DNA of 64,000 nt from Erwinia sp. E_sp_B01_1 (GTDB lineage Bacteria; Pseudomonadota; Gammaproteobacteria; Enterobacterales; Enterobacteriaceae): positions 3,348,001 to 3,412,000 of the forward strand of contig NZ_CP142208.1 in NCBI RefSeq assembly GCF_036865545.1, in the 5' to 3' direction. Position numbers and translations under genes: made by a program. This document shows positions 60,829 through 64,000 of the stretch, in pieces (the first letter of the stretch is position 1; every line of letters begins with the position of its first letter). Under the pieces are notes generated by a model. The model searched no databases. It had not been told where the DNA came from and worked only from the letters and a program-made list of their open reading frames with translations.

Positions 60829-61488
60829 TTAGTGCACGCTGACCCGCAACGCGGCGGCAGTGGCGAACGGCGCAAGGGTCGCGCTGCCTGCTAACAGGGC
60901 ACCTAAAATTGCCAGGTAGCCGTCAATCGGTAATCCCATGCCGGCAGCATCTATGGCTGCGCTGGCAAAAATCAGTACCGGCACTGCCAGTGGCAACACC
61001 AGTAAACTCAGTAACACACCGCCCCGGCGCAACCCTACCGTCAGCCCTACCCCAATCGCCCCCAGGAAACTCAGGGTTGGAGTGCCCAGCAATAATGTCA
61101 GGGCAATGGCGCGCCAGCTCGCAAAGTCCAGCGAAAGCAGCAAGGCAGCCAGAGGAGAAAGCAGCAACAGCGGCAATCCGGTTACAACCCAGTGAGCGGC
61201 CACTTTGCCTAATACCGTTATCGGCAGCGGCGTGGGTAACAACAGAAGTTGCTCCAGCGAGCCGTCGAGAAAGTCATCACGGAACAGGCGCTCAAGCGCC
61301 AGCAACGAAGAGAGCAAAGCGGCGACCCAGACAATTCCGGGGGCAATGCGCGCCAGCAATCCAGGTTCCGGACCTATTCCCAGCGGAAACAGAGTGATAA
61401 CAATCAGAAAAAACCACAGCGGATTGATAATTTCCGAACCGCTGCGGAATGCGATGCGCAGTTCGCGTTTAAGCACACGCCAGAACAT
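60829..61488 (-). CDS. ccmB: Heme exporter subunit CcmB
   Basis: CcmB is the membrane subunit of the CcmABCD complex that releases holo-CcmE. The 219-residue protein has about six helices, FRDDFLDGSLEQLLLLP in the first cytoplasmic loop and LSLLVLPLAVPVLIFASAAID near the end. Length fits E. coli (220). Its ATG overlaps the ccmA stop by one base; a 54-nt gap separates it from ccmC. Confidence 0.95.
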   Translation of the reverse strand: MFWRVLKRELRIAFRSGSEIINPLWFFLIVITLFPLGIGPEPGLLARIAPGIVWVAALLSSLLALERLFRDDFLDGSLEQLLLLPTPLPITVLGKVAAHWVVTGLPLLLLSPLAALLLSLDFASWRAIALTLLLGTPTLSFLGAIGVGLTVGLRRGGVLLSLLVLPLAVPVLIFASAAIDAAGMGLPIDGYLAILGALLAGSATLAPFATAAALRVSVH

Positions 61489-62105
61489 CAGATTACCTCC
61501 TGAGAGGTAAGACGAAGTTTGCGAACTGTGCGCTGTGCTTCCGGTAATTCCTGATGGGTGGTGAGGATCACCGCGCCGCCATTCTCAGCATGGTGGCTGA
61601 ACAGCGCCATTAATTTCGCTACGCCAGATTTATCTATGGCGGTTAATGGCTCATCAAGGATCCATAGCGGCGAGCGGCTCAACCATAACCGCGCCAGCGC
61701 CACCCGCCGCTGCTGTCCCGCGGAGAGTTGGGCCACGGCAACATCCTCAAATCCCACCAGATCCACTTCTTCCAGCGCCGCCATCAGCGAAGCTTCGGAC
61801 TGACTGGCATGATAAAAATGCAAATTTTCACGCGCGGTCAGCACCGCTTTTACACCGGGCTGATGCCCAAGATAAAGCAGGGCCCTGTGCCAGGTTTCAC
61901 GCTGGCGGTGGATCGGTTGCTGCTGCCACAGAACATCCCCCTGCTCTGCCCGGCTCAGCCCGGCAAGAATACGCAGCAGTGACGTTTTTCCTGCGCCATT
62001 GGCCCCTTCAATCTGGACAATATCGCCCGCTGAAACGGTAAAACAGAGGTCGCTGAACAGCGTGCGTTCGTCGCGTACGCAGGTCAGGTTGTTGGCTTCC
62101 AGCAT
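61488..62105 (-). CDS. ccmA: Cytochrome c biogenesis ATPase CcmA
   Basis: CcmA is the ATPase of the CcmABCD complex; ATP hydrolysis releases holo-CcmE from CcmC. The 205-residue protein has Walker [14 protein letters not shown] (about 33-45), signature [14 protein letters not shown], Walker [13 protein letters not shown] and H-loop LTTHQELPE. It is the first gene of the leftward operon; the upstream 238-bp spacer to yfdC should hold the promoter. Confidence 0.96.
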   Translation of the reverse strand: MLEANNLTCVRDERTLFSDLCFTVSAGDIVQIEGANGAGKTSLLRILAGLSRAEQGDVLWQQQPIHRQRETWHRALLYLGHQPGVKAVLTARENLHFYHASQSEASLMAALEEVDLVGFEDVAVAQLSAGQQRRVALARLWLSRSPLWILDEPLTAIDKSGVAKLMALFSHHAENGGAVILTTHQELPEAQRTVRKLRLTSQEVI

Positions 62106-62343
62106 CTGATAAAGTCGCGCTTAGTCAAGGGGGCGAAATAGTACCACAGGCAATCAGTTCATCGCAGCCTGCACTCAGCCGGCAGAGTGCCAGCGAACAG
62201 CATTATGCCTGTTACACCTCACATTTTGCGTAAAAAAACCTTGCGGTTAAAGGTTTGTTACGCTTCTCCTGATATTTCGTTACATTTCATCCCGCAAAAA
62301 ACCCGCTACGCTTAAGGAGATCACACCACTGGGAACGACAATA

Positions 62344-63288
62344 ATGAATAAGAAACATGATGATGGCGAAGTAGAAAGCGAAGAGAGCGAGCAGGACAAA
62401 GAGATTGAAGTAGACGAGGAGGTATTGCCTTCCCGCGCTGCTGCCGTCCATGAGCAAATCCGTCAGGAAGGTGAAAAAGAGCTGGAGCGTGACGGCCTGG
62501 CTCTGCTGTTTTCTGCCATCGCTGCGGGCCTGTCGATGGGGGCTTCTTTAATGGCCAAGGGCATTTTTCAGGTCAATCTTGAGGGCGTGCCGGGTGCATT
62601 TCTTCTGGAAAACCTGGGTTATACCTTCGGCTTTATCATCGTCATTATGGCGCGACAGCAGCTATTTACAGAAAACACGGTAACAGCCGTATTGCCCATT
62701 ATGCACAAGCCAACCGGCAGTAATTTGTTACTGCTACTGCGCCTGTGGGGACTGGTGCTGCTGGGCAACCTGATTGGCACAGGCATGGCTTCGCTGGCCT
62801 TTACTCATATGCCCATTTTTGACGATGCCACCAGGGAAGCCTTTGTTGCTATCAGTCAAAAAGTGATGGAGAACACGCCGGGCGAAATGTTTGCCAATGC
62901 CGTGATCTCAGGCTGGATTATCGCCACTATGGTATGGATGTTCCCTTCCTCCGGTGCAGCGAAAATCTGGGTGATCATCCTGATGACCTGGCTGGTCGCG
63001 CTGGGCGATCTGGCGCATATCGTCGTGGGTTCGGTCGAGATACTTTATCTGGTCTTTAACGGCGTCGTCAGCTGGCAGGAGTTCCTCTGGCCGTTCGCCC
63101 TGCCAACGCTGGCGGGTAATATCATCGGCGGCACCTTTATCTTCGCGCTAATCAGTCATGCGCAAATCCGCAATGACATGAATACTGAAGCAAAAGCCAG
63201 GGCCAAAGCCGAGGCAAAAGCCAGAGAAAAGAAAGAGAAAAAAGGCGGAGAAGAGAGTGAGAACGAGAAAGAGCGGCATGTTGAGTAA
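62344..63288 (+). CDS. yfdC: FNT-family membrane channel YfdC
   Basis: A 314-residue inner-membrane protein of the formate/nitrite transporter family, close to E. coli YfdC (310). An acidic N-terminus (residues about 1-40) precedes six helices; FNT-like words are AAGLSMGASLMAKGIF, ARQQLFTENTVTAVLPI, GNLIGTGMASLA and a GDLAHIVVGSVEI loop. The C-terminus is a long charged tail of A, K and E repeats. The substrate is unknown. The ATG at 62344 is used; GGAG sits 19-22 nt upstream, somewhat far. In E. coli yfdC adjoins mlaA and argW; here the ccm operon is between. Confidence 0.93.
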   Translation: MNKKHDDGEVESEESEQDKEIEVDEEVLPSRAAAVHEQIRQEGEKELERDGLALLFSAIAAGLSMGASLMAKGIFQVNLEGVPGAFLLENLGYTFGFIIVIMARQQLFTENTVTAVLPIMHKPTGSNLLLLLRLWGLVLLGNLIGTGMASLAFTHMPIFDDATREAFVAISQKVMENTPGEMFANAVISGWIIATMVWMFPSSGAAKIWVIILMTWLVALGDLAHIVVGSVEILYLVFNGVVSWQEFLWPFALPTLAGNIIGGTFIFALISHAQIRNDMNTEAKARAKAEAKAREKKEKKGGEESENEKERHVE

Positions 63289-63415
63289 GCTCTGATAAGC
63301 CGGTCCGGAAACGAGGCTATCTGTCACGCGATGAACCTCTGCACGCAATTTAATGGAGCAAGGTTATGGGGTCTGGAAGAACTGAGATAGTGGTTCCGGG
63401 AGGCCTGATGAAACT

Positions 63416-63445
63416 AAGGCAGCAAAGAGGGATTTCTGCTGCCTT
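63416..63445 (-). terminator. Stem-loop downstream of the 33-residue peptide gene
   Basis: AAGGCAGCA/TGCTGCCTT form a 9-bp stem with a 12-nt loop, 8 nt past the minus-strand stop of the small gene, followed by AGTTTC. Confidence 0.55.
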
Positions 63446-63453
63446 ATCTGGCA

Positions 63454-63555
63454 CTAACTGAACAGTGCCCAGGTATTTGCATAAAAGCTTCCAGCGAATA
63501 TGACATAAGCCAGCCAAATCAGTGAAACAACCCCAAGGGAAAGTTTAAGAGACAT
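63454..63555 (-). CDS. 33-residue single-span membrane peptide
   Basis: The frame MSLKLSLGVVSLIWLAYV followed by IFAGSFYANTWALFS encodes one hydrophobic helix with a short basic N-terminus. It starts at the ATG at 63555, 7 nt after AGAGG, and stops at TAG (63454-63456) just before a terminator-like stem. The start, ribosome-binding site, transmembrane helix and stem-loop together make a real small gene likely. I do not recognise a named family; many enterobacterial small membrane proteins of this size bind and tune larger membrane complexes. Confidence 0.65.
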   Translation of the reverse strand: MSLKLSLGVVSLIWLAYVIFAGSFYANTWALFS

Positions 63556-63770
63556 AGTCGTACCTCTTCAGGAGATAAGCAACAGCAGTGGATTTACTTT
63601 GCTTTACACTAGTCCCCCGCGCCGGGGCAGATCTTGATCCAACGCAACTTCTGGCATTTTACTGGAAAGATTCAAGCTGCATTCAGCACGTTTACATCAA
63701 TTCTGGCCGCTGATGAGCCTGTTAAAAATCGCTGACTGGCGACAAAACCAGCAGTCGGATGGGTAAGTGC

Positions 63771-63799
63771 TTAATCTGCGGCTTAAATCGCGCTATACT
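63771..63799 (+). promoter_or_regulatory. tRNA-Arg promoter
   Basis: TTAATC (63771-63776) and TATACT (63794-63799) are 17 bp apart, followed by the GC-rich discriminator CCCCGCCGC typical of stringently controlled stable-RNA promoters. Confidence 0.7.
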
Positions 63800-63809
63800 C
63801 CCCGCCGCT

Positions 63810-63884
63810 GTCTCCTTAGTTAAATGGATATAACGAGCCCCTCCTAAGGGCTAGTTGCAGGTTCGATTCCTGCAGGGGACACCA
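63810..63884 (+). tRNA. argW: tRNA-Arg, anticodon CCT
   Basis: A 75-nt tRNA with a 7-bp acceptor stem (GTCTCCT/AGGGGAC), loop CTCCTAA giving anticodon CCT, GGTTCGATTCC T-arm and encoded CCA at 63882-63884. It reads AGG codons. It differs from E. coli argW only at a few acceptor and D-side bases. The 3' half is the attachment site of prophage CPS-53 in E. coli. Confidence 0.96.
63859..63884. other. Probable att core at the tRNA 3' end
   Basis: The T-arm to CCA segment is the usual crossover core for tyrosine integrases at argW. The integrase-like relic and direct repeats immediately downstream support use of this site. The second att copy would lie beyond the window. Confidence 0.5.
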
Positions 63885-63890
63885 TTATCC

Positions 63891-63919
63891 AGTTCGCCAC
63901 CCTCCGCAATAGTTCGCCA
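63891..63919. repeat. Two AGTTCGCCA direct repeats beside the tRNA
   Basis: AGTTCGCCA occurs at 63891-63899 and 63911-63919, a 20-bp period. Short direct repeats next to an att core can be integrase arm-type or excisionase sites. Confidence 0.5.
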
Positions 63920-63935
63920 AACCCCAGTACTATCA

Positions 63936-63986
63936 GCGCAAAAAGATAAGCCTTATAAGCTGGCTGATGGCGCAACGGAAATCTAA
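63936..63986 (+). pseudogene. Tyrosine-integrase N-terminal relic
   Basis: One frame reads AQKDKPYKLADGATEI and then stops. KDKPYKLADG is the hallmark of the N-terminus of P4-type integrases, which continue with GGLYLLV; here it changes to ATEI and a TAA at 63984-63986, with no start codon nearby. Immediately after a tRNA 3' end, this is best explained as the remains of an integrated island's integrase. The segment is short, so chance similarity is not excluded. Confidence 0.5.
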
Positions 63987-64000
63987 GCACTGAACAATTT

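Overview
The window reads as a core chromosome segment of an Erwinia/Pantoea-type member of the Enterobacterales. Nearly every protein aligns over its full length with an Escherichia coli counterpart recalled from memory, and the gene order follows the E. coli lrhA-to-argW interval (lrhA, alaA, yfbR ... ackA-pta ... hisJQMP, ubiX, purF, cvpA ... pdxB, flk, yfcJ, fabB, mnmC ... aroC, prmB ... fadJI, fadL, mlaA, yfdC, tRNA-Arg). The family is inferred from synteny and from accessory differences; no database was searched.

Layout. 1-7 kb: the 5' end of lrhA (cut by the window edge), alaA, yfbR, a frameshifted yfbS transporter, hxpA, yfbU and yfbV. 7-10.4 kb: the ackA-pta acetate pathway. 10.4-14.2 kb: an unrecognised membrane protein behind a near-perfect 20-bp palindrome, then yfcD, yfcF and yfcH. 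14.3-27.6 kb: a long leftward run with the hisJQMP amino-acid importer (one binding-protein gene; the argT neighbour of E. coli is absent), ubiX, purF, cvpA, dedD, folC, accD, dedA, truA, usg and pdxB. 27.7-31.1 kb: an added EamA transporter, flk and yfcJ. 31.2-38.9 kb: the main accessory block, a six-gene sugar cassette (periplasmic binding protein, double ATPase, two permeases, FGGY kinase, SIS-domain isomerase) plus an overlapping MmcQ/YjbR gene, placed between yfcJ and fabB, which are neighbours in E. coli. 39-55.1 kb: fabB, mnmC, yfcL, epmC, yfcA, mepA, aroC, prmB, smrB, sixA, fadJ, fadI, yfcZ, fadL, mlaA. 55.1-62.1 kb: a complete ccmABCDEFGHI cytochrome c maturation operon with ccmH and ccmI as separate genes. 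62.3-64 kb: yfdC, a 33-residue membrane peptide, tRNA-Arg(CCT) and what looks like an integrase relic fused to its 3' end.

How it fits together. Fatty-acid genes share visible control: FadR-like sites lie upstream of fadIJ, fadL and fabB, with a FabR-like palindrome at fabB and a CRP-like site at fadL. A PurR box precedes cvpA-purF. hisJ has a sigma-54 promoter and an NtrC-type site, so the importer is probably nitrogen-regulated. The sugar cassette reads as a self-contained pentose or ketose uptake and phosphorylation unit with no local classical regulator; it is the best candidate for an uncharacterised system here. Comparisons with E. coli proteins and operators are from memory.
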